DNA of 16,323 bases from an uncultured Blautia sp. (GTDB lineage Bacteria; Bacillota; Clostridia; Lachnospirales; Lachnospiraceae), in NCBI GenBank assembly GCA_934394545.1, contig CAKRRG010000063.1:1-16323 (forward strand), written 5' to 3'. This document shows positions 1-7,255 of this stretch, one piece after another; positions within the stretch are counted from its first letter, which is position 1, and each line of letters begins with the position of its first letter. A program made the translations under genes and the position numbers. A model generated the notes under the pieces. It did not search any database and was not told the origin of the DNA. It was given only the letters and a program-made list of their open reading frames with translations.

Positions 1-56
1 ATCAAATATGTAACTCCTGCCATAACCAGGATATAAATATAAACATCAGGCTTCAT
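1..56 (-). CDS. azlD: AzlD-type branched-chain amino acid exporter small subunit (5' end only)
   Basis: The reverse strand from 56 to the window edge reads MKPDVYIYILVMAGVTYLI, matching the first transmembrane segment of AzlD family proteins, which are small (about 100 aa) four-helix membrane proteins. AzlD works with AzlC as a two-protein exporter of branched-chain amino acids. The ATG at 56-54 lies inside the end of azlC, giving an 11-bp overlap (46-56), which is the usual translationally coupled azlCD arrangement. Only about 18 codons are in the window, so the call rests on this short hydrophobic start plus its position after azlC. Confidence 0.75.
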   Translation of the reverse strand, partial: MKPDVYIYILVMAGVTYL

Positions 57-771
57 GAGCTTCCTCCTTGGCATTCTCTTCTTCCACCGGGCAAAGCCAT
101 GCTGCCAGTCCGGCTACCAGAATTGTAGTGATGATGATCACAAATCCGGATGATACTTTTGATAATACAGGAACCCAGGCAAATAATGCGCTCACAGCCA
201 TAGCTCCAAGCACTACCAGAAGCACAGCTCTGTTTGTTTTTGATGGTGGTATGATAACTGCCAGAAACATTCCGTAAATGGCAACGCCAAGTGCACTCAT
301 AATAAAAGCAGGAAGAATACTTCCGGAAATAGCGCCAAGCAGGGTTCCGAGAGTCCATCCCGGGATTGCCACGCTCATAACACCGTAATTATAGAACGCA
401 CTGACTTTCCCCGGTTTGCTGGCACTGACTCCGAAAATCTCGTCCGTCACGCCGAACGCCACGGCATAACGGTGCCCCCATGGCTCGTCTCGCCGTAATT
501 TCTGTGAAAGCGAAAAAGACATCAGGCAGTATCTTAAGTTGATGATCAGCTGGGTAAGTGCTATTTCCCACAGGGAACCTCCAGCTATGATAATATCAAG
601 ACCAGCGAACTGTCCTGCTGATGTCAGATTGGTCAGGGAAATGAGAACAGCCTGCCAGATAGTCAGACCACCCTGTACTGCCATCATACCAAACGTAAAG
701 GAAACTGCCAGATACCCCAGGGCAATGGGGATTCCATCTGTAATTCCCTGCTTAAAGCTCTCTTTCTTCAT
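46..771 (-). CDS. azlC: AzlC family branched-chain amino acid exporter, large subunit
   Basis: The product is a 241-aa polytopic membrane protein. The N-terminal motif KQGITDGIPIALGYLAVSFT is typical of AzlC, the larger partner of AzlD in exporting branched-chain amino acids and analogues. Further family features are the LTSAGQFAG stretch, the NLRYCLMS motif and the HRYAVAFGVTDEIFGV segment. The frame stays open upstream to a GTG at 873, but that adds 34 Arg-rich residues that do not resemble a signal or a membrane start. The ATG at 771 is chosen because GGAGG sits 9 nt upstream and the protein then begins as family members do. It overlaps azlD by 11 bp. The neighbouring DUF3786 gene is 279 bp upstream, with a hairpin between them, so azlCD probably has its own promoter, although I see no convincing one. 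Confidence 0.9.
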   Translation of the reverse strand: MKKESFKQGITDGIPIALGYLAVSFTFGMMAVQGGLTIWQAVLISLTNLTSAGQFAGLDIIIAGGSLWEIALTQLIINLRYCLMSFSLSQKLRRDEPWGHRYAVAFGVTDEIFGVSASKPGKVSAFYNYGVMSVAIPGWTLGTLLGAISGSILPAFIMSALGVAIYGMFLAVIIPPSKTNRAVLLVVLGAMAVSALFAWVPVLSKVSSGFVIIITTILVAGLAAWLCPVEEENAKEEAHEA

Positions 772-910
772 GAAAGATTTCCTCCGGTTTCTTCTGCCTG
801 AATTTCTTCTCCTGGAGCCTGTTTGAAAAATCATTCCTGCAATCTGCACACCCCACTTTACGGAAAATTTCACCCGAATTCTCAGAGATAACTTCAGACT
901 TTTCGCATAA

Positions 911-945
911 AGAGCCTGGGAAGCAAGTTCTGCCTCCCAGGCTCT
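911..945 (-). terminator. Perfect 11-bp hairpin, possible weak terminator
   Basis: AGAGCCTGGGA (911-921) pairs perfectly with TCCCAGGCTCT (935-945) around a 13-nt loop. Read on the minus strand, the stem is followed by TTTATGCG, a poor T-tract. It lies downstream of the DUF3786 gene and upstream of azlC. It most likely ends or attenuates the DUF3786 transcript. A regulatory leader hairpin for azlCD is the alternative, but I found no T-box or riboswitch consensus. Confidence 0.5.
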
Positions 946-1049
946 CTCATTGTAGCACTTTACACCGATAAATACAACCCTGACTAATACTTTGGTTACT
1001 GTTTACAAATTGTAAGGCTGGATCCTTTTCAACATTCCTTTTGCTTCCA

Positions 1050-1685
1050 TTACTCCACATATATTTTTTCCGGCTGTAATCCTGCCGCCTGTGTCAGATA
1101 ATATACTGCATCTGCTGCCACACATACCACATTCTCTTCATGCATAAACTCTGTAATTTCCGATTCAAAGAGCATATTCGCCTGAGCATCAAATTCCTCG
1201 TCCTTGTCCCAGAACAGCACTGCTATGTTAAGAAATGGAAATACCGGAAGCACATAACCTACATCTCCCTGTGGCAAGGGTATGCCCCCAAGAGCCTTAC
1301 AAGCCTTCTCCAGTTCTGCAGTTTTCCCTGAAAAAATCTCCTGAAGCCTGGAAATAATAGTTCTTCGGTACGCCGCCTCAAATGGATAGACACGCTTCAC
1401 CTGCCGGAATGCCACCAGATTTCCGGATGCTACCGGATGCTCCGCAGCATAATAAAAGGTATTATAAATATTCATCACCGTATCAAACCCGGGACGCACT
1501 CCCCGATCGGTGATCACTCCATTCTTTCTGTCAATCCGCAGTTTTCTGGAAAAATAAGTAATATATAAGGCCTCTTCATCTGCCTCTAAATCGAATTTCC
1601 GAATCAGTGTCTCCTGATCCATCTCCAGAAATTTTTCCCGCCAGTTCTCGATCACTTGCTCATAATTAGATTTCTCCGCCTTCAT
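1050..1685 (-). CDS. DUF3786 domain protein
   Basis: A 211-aa soluble protein that I recognise as DUF3786 (PF12654) from the C-terminal block at about residues 140-190, GDVGYVLPVFPFLNIAVLFW followed by DKDEEFDAQANMLFESEITE and FMHEENVVC. The N-terminal half contains the block GVITDRGVRPGFDTVMNIYN. There is no signal peptide or membrane helix. The family occurs mainly in anaerobes, and some members are joined to iron-sulfur/corrinoid-type domains. Here it stands alone, and its biochemical role is unknown. The ATG at 1685 is supported by GGAAGGTG 5-6 nt upstream. It seems to be a single-gene unit: 200 bp of AT-rich DNA separates it from the AraC gene, and a hairpin follows it. No link to azlCD can be shown beyond shared orientation. 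Confidence 0.8.
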   Translation of the reverse strand: MKAEKSNYEQVIENWREKFLEMDQETLIRKFDLEADEEALYITYFSRKLRIDRKNGVITDRGVRPGFDTVMNIYNTFYYAAEHPVASGNLVAFRQVKRVYPFEAAYRRTIISRLQEIFSGKTAELEKACKALGGIPLPQGDVGYVLPVFPFLNIAVLFWDKDEEFDAQANMLFESEITEFMHEENVVCVAADAVYYLTQAAGLQPEKIYVE

Positions 1686-1887
1686 CCGTGCACCTTCCTA
1701 AACCTTTTTTCATTCCCATATAGAAAGCAGATTTTTACGGTCAGAAAATACAGATTGCCCCTTAAATCAGATGGCTGACATGCCATGAACTATATAAGAA
1801 ATATGCTTTTATCATAGTAACATTGCCCCTGCTAATTTACAAGTACTTTATTTACCATAAGAATACTTTAATACTATTTCTAATATT
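1686..1887. other. Intergenic region, DUF3786 gene to AraC gene
   Basis: This is about 200 bp of AT-rich DNA between two minus-strand genes. It must hold the DUF3786 promoter and the 3' end of the AraC transcript. On the minus strand, TATGAT- and TATAGT-like hexamers occur around 1790-1820, but no paired -35 element is convincing. I see no T-tailed hairpin and no repeat. Confidence 0.4.
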
Positions 1888-2748
1888 TCAGTTTTTTCTT
1901 CTCCTTACTTCCTTCGGCGGTTCCCCATAAGTTTCCTTAAATTTTCGCAGAAAACCTTTGTAATTGGTAATCCCATTTTTGTCCAGAAGAAATGTTATAT
2001 TTTTATCCGTCTCCAGAAGATCTGTATGGAAATGCTCCATGCGGATCTGATTTACATAAGCCAGGAAGGTCTGTCCTGTGTATTTGCGAAAAAGACGACA
2101 GAAATGCTCTGGTGTGATGGACAAAAGCCCTGCAGCATCGGCAAGGGCAATCCTTTCTCCATAATGTTCCCGGACAAATTCCATGCACAGCTTCATCCGC
2201 TCCAGATCACGCAAGGTACCGTGATCTTCCTCTGCCCTGATTCCTTCTGTATAGAGAATGTAAAGTAAACGATAAACAGATGAAAGCACCAGAAGATGAT
2301 AGCCTTCTTTTTTTTCTTTATAAAAATCTGCGATTTCCCGGAATATTTCACCCAACTGATTATTTAAACCATCATCCTGGGCTGCGGACTTTTGATTCTC
2401 ACTATCTTTTCCCATTATAAGTTCCTGAAATTTCAAACCACTCCACTTCCCTGAAATTTTTTCCAGATGAATCGGCGGAATTTGTAAAAGATAATATCTG
2501 GTATTCCCGTGTGTATAGGTATAATGGATATCATTGGAGTTTACCAGAAAAATGTCCCCTTTTTTCAGTTCATAACTCGCATCGTTGATAGATGCAGTGA
2601 TATCGCCGCCAAGCACATAAATAATTTCCAAATGCTCATGCCAGTGCGCCGGTAACAGTTCATCCCAGGTATTTACATATGTAAAATGAATTTTCCCCGA
2701 ATGATCATCCAGCACGTTTTCATATTCTGCTCTCATAGTATGCCTCAC
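1888..2748 (-). CDS. AraC family transcriptional regulator with N-terminal cupin sensor
   Basis: The product has 286 residues. Residues about 20-90 form a cupin sugar-sensing fold, with HWHEHLEIIYVLGG and the ELKKGDIFLVNSNDIHY hairpin typical of AraC_binding domains. Residues about 185-283 are the two-HTH AraC DNA-binding domain: helix-turn-helix 1 covers LADAAGLLSITPEHFCRLFR and the FLRKFKETYGEPPKEVRR end is canonical. The second HTH has GITNYKGFLRKFK where GF-S-S-FxRxFK is usual, a small divergence. The start at 2748 is supported by GGTGAGG 6 nt upstream. The gene is divergent from the GH3 glycosidase with a 252-bp shared spacer, so it most likely senses a sugar released by or related to the GH3 substrate and activates that gene. 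The ligand is unknown. Confidence 0.92.
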   Translation of the reverse strand: MRHTMRAEYENVLDDHSGKIHFTYVNTWDELLPAHWHEHLEIIYVLGGDITASINDASYELKKGDIFLVNSNDIHYTYTHGNTRYYLLQIPPIHLEKISGKWSGLKFQELIMGKDSENQKSAAQDDGLNNQLGEIFREIADFYKEKKEGYHLLVLSSVYRLLYILYTEGIRAEEDHGTLRDLERMKLCMEFVREHYGERIALADAAGLLSITPEHFCRLFRKYTGQTFLAYVNQIRMEHFHTDLLETDKNITFLLDKNGITNYKGFLRKFKETYGEPPKEVRRRKN

Positions 2749-2857
2749 CTTCTTTTTTTACTCAAATTCCCCGACTTCCATCCTCATCAAAAATACACAA
2801 CACTTATATTACGGATTTAAAATCAAAATACACTATTTATTCATTATGATAATATAT

Positions 2858-2912
2858 AATATTTCATCTAAAATATCAATAAAGACCTACAAAAGAAGCA
2901 ATATTTCATCTA
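2858..2912. promoter_or_regulatory. 13-bp direct repeat pair, candidate AraC-regulator operator
   Basis: AATATTTCATCTA occurs identically at 2858-2870 and 2900-2912. The start-to-start distance is 42 bp, four helical turns, which puts both copies on the same DNA face. A degenerate third copy, AATATTTTCA, lies at 2937-2946 where the -35 of the GH3 promoter is expected. Direct repeats of this sort in an AraC-divergent spacer are typical of AraC-family binding sites. Binding by the adjacent regulator is inferred, not shown. Confidence 0.5.
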
Positions 2913-2960
2913 GTACTTACTCCTGTTTTCCATTACAATATTTTCAACGAAAGAAAATAC

Positions 2961-2990
2961 TATACTTCACATAAAAAAGTAAACAGGAGG
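2961..2990 (+). promoter_or_regulatory. GH3 gene -10 element and ribosome binding site
   Basis: TATACT at 2961-2966 is a reasonable -10 for the GH3 gene. Nothing close to TTGACA lies 16-18 bp upstream, where the sequence is ATATTT, as expected of an activator-dependent promoter. AGGAGG at 2985-2990 is a strong ribosome site 10 nt before the ATG at 3001. Confidence 0.45.
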
Positions 2991-3000
2991 ACATCTCACA

Positions 3001-5412
3001 ATGAGCAAATGGACCAGAGTTAAATTCCAGCCAAACCTTCCCCTTAAGGAAAGCGGCCGTGTTACCGCAAGCAAAGAACATATCCTTCTTTCCAAAGAAG
3101 CAGCCAAAGAAGGTATGGTTCTTTTAAAAAATGAGAAAAATCTGCTTCCTCTTGCTGAGGGCACACGCATCGCCCTTTTCGGCAAGGGCAGCTTCGACTA
3201 TGTAAAAGGCGGCGGCGGAAGCGGTGATGTTATGGTTTCCTATGTGCACAACCTTTACGACGGACTGAAAATGCAGGAAGGCGCCGTTCAGATCTATGAG
3301 CCATTATCCGCATTTTACCGCACCGATATCCAGCACCAGTATGAAAAAGGTGCCGCACCAGGAATGACGGTAGAGCCAGAGCTTTCCCCAGAGCTTGCTG
3401 ACGGCGCAAAAGCATTTTCTGACGTTGCAGTTGTTGTGATCAGCCGTTTCTCCGGCGAAGGCTGGGATCGTTCCAGTATTGAATGCAACAACGAATTTAA
3501 TCCATGGGATACGGAAACCACCATGCCGAAAATTTCCGGCGAAGTTTTCCCTGATGGCGACTTCTATCTCACTGCCAGGGAGAAAGCAATGCTTTCCATG
3601 GTAAAAGAGCGCTTTGATGATATCGTAGTCGTTCTCAATATCGGCGGAATCATGGACCTTTCCTGGGTAAAAAATGACGACCGGATTTCCTCCTCTCTTC
3701 TTGGATGGCAGGGCGGCATGGAAGGCGGACTTGCTATGGCAGAGCTTCTCACCGGCAAAGGAAATCCTTCCGGTAAGCTGGCTGACACTTTTGCCGCAGA
3801 TGTAAACGATTATCCTTCCACAGCCAACTTCCACGAGTCCTTTGATTATGTAAACTATACAGAAGATATTTATGTAGGCTACCGTTATTTTGAAACCCTT
3901 CCAGGGGCACAGGAAAAAGTAATCTATCCATTTGGATATGGACTTTCCTACACCACCTTTGGTCTGGACACCACCGCTATGTGGGAGACAGAGGATCAGA
4001 TTTTCGCTGAAGTTCAAGTAACCAACACCGGCGACCTGGCTGGAAAAGAAGTTGTCCAGATTTATTTTGAAGCACCACAGGGACTTCTGAAGAAACCAGC
4101 CCGTCAGCTTGGCGCTTTTGCAAAAACCCGTCTTCTTCAGCCAGGCGAGACACAGCAGATCCGCCTTTCCTTTGCCAAAGCTGACATAGCTTCCTACGAT
4201 GACCTTGGAAAGATCCAGAAATCTGCATATATTCTGGAAAAAGGTACCTACAAATTCTACATTGGAACTTCTGTACGTGACACTGAGGAAGGCATCCAGA
4301 CAATGGAACTGACTGAAAATGTAATCACAAAGCAGCTGGCCGCTCATCTTGTTCCAACCAGTCTGAAAGAGCGTATGCTCTCCGACGGCAGCTTTGAGGA
4401 ACTTCCACAGTCTACATGCAATGACATGAATGAATGCGTATTTGAGAAAATGGAGCCAGGCACTGAGGAAGGTATTACCCCTGCAGTTCGCAGCTGTACA
4501 CGTGGCACACTTTTCGACAACTTTGGCAGAAAGCAGTTTATTGATGTGGCAGAAGGCAGACTTTCCCTGGATGATTTTATGGCACAACTAAGCGACGACG
4601 ATCTGATTCATCTTCTTGGAGGACAGCCAAACGTAGGTGTTTCCAATACCTTCGGCTTTGGAAATCTTCCGGATTACGGCGTTCCATCCATTATGACCGC
4701 AGACGGTCCTGCCGGGCTTCGTATCAGCGGAGAATGCAGCATGAACACAACTGCATGGCCTTGTGCAACCCTTCTTGCATGCACCTGGAATCCGGCTCTT
4801 GTTCAGCAGGTTGGACAGGCTGGCGCCGAGGAAGTGAAGGAGAACAATCTTGCTGTATGGCTTACCCCGGCAGTAAATATCCACAGAAATCCGCTTTGTG
4901 GAAGAAACTTCGAGTACTATTCCGAGGATCCGCTGATTGCCGGAAAAATGGGCGCAGCTATGGTAAAAGGTATCCAGTCCCAGCACATTGCAGCTTCTGT
5001 AAAGCATTTCGCAGCAAATAACAAAGAGACCAACAGAAAGCACAGCGATTCCCGTGTTTCCGAGCGTGCACTTCGCGAGATCTATCTGAAAGGTTTCGAG
5101 ATCATTGTAAAAGAAGCACAGCCATGGACGATCATGTCCTCCTACAATGCAATCAACGGGCACCGCGCTTCTGAGAACCGCGAGCTTCTGGAGGATGTTC
5201 TCCGCGGCGAGTGGGGCTTCAAGGGCATGGTTACAACCGACTGGTGGACAAGAGCAGAGCATTACAAAGAAATCAAGGCCGGAAATGACGTAAAAATGGG
5301 AACCGGTTTCCCCGAGCGTGTGAAAAAGGCCATAGAAATGGGACAGCTTGGCCGCCCGGAATTAGAGCACTGTGCAAGACGGGTGCTGGAACTGATTCTG
5401 AAGATTGACTGA
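3001..5412 (+). CDS. Glycoside hydrolase family 3 enzyme with permuted domain order
   Basis: An 803-aa probable beta-glucosidase or related exo-beta-glycosidase. It lacks a signal peptide, so it should act in the cytoplasm on imported oligosaccharides or glycosides. The domain order is the reverse of most GH3 enzymes. The alpha/beta sandwich comes first (about 30-265, with EGMVLLKNEKNLLPL and SGEGWDR; Glu153 is the likely acid/base). The FnIII-like domain follows (about 305-440, PFGYGLSYTTF, VTNTGDLAGKEVVQIYF). The (alpha/beta)8 barrel is last (about 515-803), with TADGPAGLR (Asp568 a likely sugar ligand), NPLCGRNFEYYSEDP, the KHF motif at 668-670 and GMVTTDWW, where Asp747 is the likely nucleophile. 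Thus both catalytic residues are present. The same order is known in beta-glucosidases of Ruminococcus albus and Butyrivibrio. Exact sugar specificity cannot be read from the sequence. It is a single gene with its own terminator, probably controlled by the divergent AraC regulator. Confidence 0.93.
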   Translation: MSKWTRVKFQPNLPLKESGRVTASKEHILLSKEAAKEGMVLLKNEKNLLPLAEGTRIALFGKGSFDYVKGGGGSGDVMVSYVHNLYDGLKMQEGAVQIYEPLSAFYRTDIQHQYEKGAAPGMTVEPELSPELADGAKAFSDVAVVVISRFSGEGWDRSSIECNNEFNPWDTETTMPKISGEVFPDGDFYLTAREKAMLSMVKERFDDIVVVLNIGGIMDLSWVKNDDRISSSLLGWQGGMEGGLAMAELLTGKGNPSGKLADTFAADVNDYPSTANFHESFDYVNYTEDIYVGYRYFETLPGAQEKVIYPFGYGLSYTTFGLDTTAMWETEDQIFAEVQVTNTGDLAGKEVVQIYFEAPQGLLKKPARQLGAFAKTRLLQPGETQQIRLSFAKADIASYDDLGKIQKSAYILEKGTYKFYIGTSVRDTEEGIQTMELTENVITKQLAAHLVPTSLKERMLSDGSFEELPQSTCNDMNECVFEKMEPGTEEGITPAVRSCTRGTLFDNFGRKQFIDVAEGRLSLDDFMAQLSDDDLIHLLGGQPNVGVSNTFGFGNLPDYGVPSIMTADGPAGLRISGECSMNTTAWPCATLLACTWNPALVQQVGQAGAEEVKENNLAVWLTPAVNIHRNPLCGRNFEYYSEDPLIAGKMGAAMVKGIQSQHIAASVKHFAANNKETNRKHSDSRVSERALREIYLKGFEIIVKEAQPWTIMSSYNAINGHRASENRELLEDVLRGEWGFKGMVTTDWWTRAEHYKEIKAGNDVKMGTGFPERVKKAIEMGQLGRPELEHCARRVLELILKID

Positions 5413-5424
5413 TTCTTGTTGTCG

Positions 5425-5448
5425 TGCCCGCCTCCGTGCGGGCATTTT
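5425..5448 (+). terminator. Terminator of the GH3 gene
   Basis: TGCCCGC (5425-5431) pairs with GCGGGCA (5438-5444) around a 6-nt loop and is followed by TTTT, 12 nt after the GH3 stop codon. It is a compact GC-rich rho-independent terminator. Confidence 0.85.
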
Positions 5449-5489
5449 CAATTTAGGAGAGCGCCGCAGACGGTCTTTCCTATAAAGTG

Positions 5490-5518
5490 AAAAAAGAACC
5501 GATATTCCTATCGATTCT
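5490..5518 (-). terminator. Terminator of the yedE operon
   Basis: On the minus strand AGAATCGATA (5518-5509) pairs with TATCGGTTCT (5504-5495), 10 bp with one U-G pair and a GGAA tetraloop of the stable GNRA type. A run of T follows to 5490. It lies 10 nt after the stop of the DUF3343 gene and ends that operon against the oncoming GH3 gene. Confidence 0.85.
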
Positions 5519-5528
5519 CTTTTCCATT

Positions 5529-5771
5529 TCAACTATGCCAGATAACCTGAAGCTCTCCGTTTTCCAGTATTTTTACCAGCTGTTCCAACTCATCAGAATA
5601 CCAGCTTTTTGCCTTTTCTTCATCACCTGAAAATTTCACACAGGTTCCGCAGGAAGAGCTTAAATTTCTTGGAACCGGCATGATCACTGCCGGATAGCCT
5701 TCTTTCTCACAGTTTTTCTTAAACGCCATTGCCCCAAAGTGGGAAAAAAATGTAGCTATATAATCTCCCAT
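5529..5771 (-). CDS. DUF3343 putative Se/S carrier-like protein
   Basis: An 80-aa soluble protein of the DUF3343 family (PF11823), annotated in some databases as putative Se/S carrier-like. The family core is visible: an N-terminal strand/helix (YIATFFSHFGAMAFKKNCEK), then PVPRNLSSSCGTCVKF with Cys41 and Cys44 as a CxxC pair. Cys21 is a third candidate. Such a pair could hold a persulfide or perselenide. Its ATG shares one base with the TAA of the TusA gene (TAATG at 5773-5769), so the two are translationally coupled and probably act together. The carrier role is inferred from the family context and has not been shown for this protein. Confidence 0.87.
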   Translation of the reverse strand: MGDYIATFFSHFGAMAFKKNCEKEGYPAVIMPVPRNLSSSCGTCVKFSGDEEKAKSWYSDELEQLVKILENGELQVIWHS

Positions 5772-5977
5772 TATTTTTCCAGAGTGAGGATAAAATCTTC
5801 GCCGTCCTCTTTTACGGATACCTGATATCCCTGATGCATTGCAAATCGGGACACATTTTCTTTTGCAGTTACATTATCGACCATCACCGTATACTCTTTT
5901 TCACCGGATGCCAATGCATTCTTCGTGCGGATCACCGGTTCCGGACAGGAAAGTCCTCTTGCATCGATTGTTTTCAT
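5771..5977 (-). CDS. TusA/SirA-type sulfur (selenium) carrier protein, single domain
   Basis: A 68-aa TusA-fold protein beginning MKTIDARGLSCPEPVIRTK. Cys11 in the CPEP motif is the persulfide-bearing residue of the family. Selenium-associated YedF proteins of clostridia are usually about 200 aa, a TusA domain followed by a DsrE-like domain. Only the TusA part is present here, followed at once by a separate DUF3343 gene. In context it should accept S or Se from the divergently encoded desulfurase or from the YedE transporter. AGGAGA lies upstream of the ATG at 5977 (seen as its complement near 5988). The gene is 34 bp downstream of yedE and clearly in the same transcript. Confidence 0.9.
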   Translation of the reverse strand: MKTIDARGLSCPEPVIRTKNALASGEKEYTVMVDNVTAKENVSRFAMHQGYQVSVKEDGEDFILTLEK

Positions 5978-6011
5978 AAAGGCAGATCTCCTTTCACATT
6001 TCTTATTCTGT

Positions 6012-7091
6012 TCACGCTTCGCTCTTTCTCATGGAGTTCACCATGGCGATCACGATCAGCACAACAAATCCAATAACAACAGCAATTTTTCCATTTGCAG
6101 TAGGTCCTTCTCCAGAAGAAGCAAGGCCAAAGTTATGTGCTACAGCTGCACCTGCCATCAGACCAATTACAGTAATAGCAGAGTCTGTATTACCTTCACC
6201 TGCAAGTACCAGCTGACGGAGCGGGCAGCCACCGAGAAGAACACAGCCAAAGCCTGCCAGTGCCATTCCCAGTGCATTCCAGAGACCGTCTGTATGTGCC
6301 ACCGGCTGACCTGCAAAGCCTGGATTAAAATATCCCAGAAGCAGATTTCCGATCAGTGCACTTACCAGAATTGCAATAAATCCAAGAAGCAGCTTCCACT
6401 CTCCAAACAGAACCACGTCACGGATACCGCCTACCATGCAAAGGCGTGTTCTCTGTGCCATAGCACCCACCAGAAGTCCGGCGATCAGAGAGATTACAAT
6501 TACCGCATGCTTTGCTCCCGGTCCTCCATCCGCTTCTGTAAAATGAATAAACGCCGGTGCTGCAATAAGAAGAAGCAGAATTCCTATTTCAACCACAGGG
6601 AAAATACTGCCTTCCACTGGCTGCATTTTATAAGAACGTTTCAGTGTATAGCCTTTTTTCAGGAAAAATACTCCGGCAAGGATTCCTGCAACGAATCCAA
6701 TCAGACCGAAAATAGCGTTGAAATCGCCACCAGCTAAGCGAAGGATCATACGGAATGGGCAGCCAAGGAACATCAGGCAGCCAATCATAACGAACATTCC
6801 GATCACAAAACGGGTTACAGGTGCAGAACCGCCTCTCGGCTTAAATTCTTTGTTTACAAGTGCCAGAATGCAAGAGCCAAGTACCAGTCCTATAATTTCC
6901 GGACGGATATATTGAACCGCAGCTGCACTGTGGAATCCCAAAGCGCCTGAAGTATCACGCAGGAAACAGGCAATACAAAAGCCCATATTTGCAGGGTTTC
7001 CGAAATATACCAGCGCCACTGCAATGATTCCGATGATGACACCTGCGCCAATGATCACCGGTGTCTCTTTCTTTGACAATGTTTCTTTCAT
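6012..7091 (-). CDS. yedE: YedE-type selenium/sulfur transport membrane protein
   Basis: A 359-aa polytopic membrane protein of the YeeE/YedE family (PF04143). It has the two-repeat organisation and cysteine motifs of the selenium-metabolism YedE group: GFCIACFLRD (Cys39, Cys42), GCLMFLGCPFRMILRL (Cys105, Cys111), RTRLCMVGGIRD (Cys218) and GCVLLGGCPLRQLVLAGEGN (Cys283, Cys289). Relatives of this family import thiosulfate or move reduced sulfur through conserved cysteines. The selenium role is assigned from genome co-occurrence. An ideal AAGGAGG lies 9 nt before the ATG at 7091. It is first in an operon with the TusA and DUF3343 genes, and divergent from the desulfurase-like gene and its LysR regulator. 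Whether the cargo is Se, S or both cannot be decided here. Confidence 0.92.
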   Translation of the reverse strand: MKETLSKKETPVIIGAGVIIGIIAVALVYFGNPANMGFCIACFLRDTSGALGFHSAAAVQYIRPEIIGLVLGSCILALVNKEFKPRGGSAPVTRFVIGMFVMIGCLMFLGCPFRMILRLAGGDFNAIFGLIGFVAGILAGVFFLKKGYTLKRSYKMQPVEGSIFPVVEIGILLLLIAAPAFIHFTEADGGPGAKHAVIVISLIAGLLVGAMAQRTRLCMVGGIRDVVLFGEWKLLLGFIAILVSALIGNLLLGYFNPGFAGQPVAHTDGLWNALGMALAGFGCVLLGGCPLRQLVLAGEGNTDSAITVIGLMAGAAVAHNFGLASSGEGPTANGKIAVVIGFVVLIVIAMVNSMRKSEA

Positions 7092-7255
7092 AACTCTTTT
7101 CCTCCTTAGATAACTGTCAAATCTTTCCTCTATTTTATCATTTTCTATCAGATAACTCTAATTGATTATGTGGGATTATTTTTAGTATTTATAGATATTT
7201 TCGATAAATTATGATATGATACAACTTATAAACATGTAGAAAGGATTCTCTTCTT
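7092..7255. promoter_or_regulatory. Divergent promoter region, yedE operon and desulfurase-like gene
   Basis: This 164-bp spacer must drive both arms of the cluster. On the plus strand TATGAT occurs at 7210-7215 and 7215-7220, the latter a good -10 for the gene at 7256. No good -35 pairs with it. The ribosome site AAGGA is at 7241-7245. On the minus strand TAAAAT (complement near 7133-7138) is a possible -10 for yedE, again with a weak -35. Weak -35 elements fit activator-dependent transcription. Confidence 0.5.
7187..7209. promoter_or_regulatory. Candidate LysR-type binding box (T-N11-A dyad)
   Basis: ATTTAT (7187-7192), 11 nt, then ATAAAT (7204-7209) forms a perfect 6-bp dyad with exactly the T-N11-A geometry of LysR-type regulator boxes. 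It covers the -35 region expected for the -10 at 7215-7220 and sits between two divergent units, one of which includes a LysR gene. The AT-rich background makes a chance match possible. Confidence 0.5.

Noticed and set aside
772..873. N-terminal extension of AzlC from a GTG at 873
   Set aside because: There is no convincing ribosome site, the extension is Arg-rich and unlike the family, and GGAGG is correctly placed before the ATG at 771.
874..1049. T-box or amino acid riboswitch before azlC
   Set aside because: A strong hairpin is present at 911-945, but I could not find the conserved T-box sequence or any other riboswitch core on the minus strand.
3304..4587. 427-aa open frame on the minus strand, antisense to the GH3 gene
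   Set aside because: It lies entirely opposite a well-supported GH3 gene. Its translation is Cys/Phe-rich without any family motif, and no good ribosome site is evident. It is a codon-bias shadow.
5925..6737. 270-aa plus-strand open frame antisense to yedE
   Set aside because: The translation is an improbable Cys/Ser/Asn/His-rich protein lying opposite a clear YedE membrane protein. It is a shadow frame.
7108..7157. AGATAACT occurring at 7108-7115 and 7150-7157, 42 bp apart
   Set aside because: Eight bases repeated once in an AT-rich 164-bp spacer is near chance expectation. The shared 42-bp spacing with the GH3 upstream repeat is probably coincidence.
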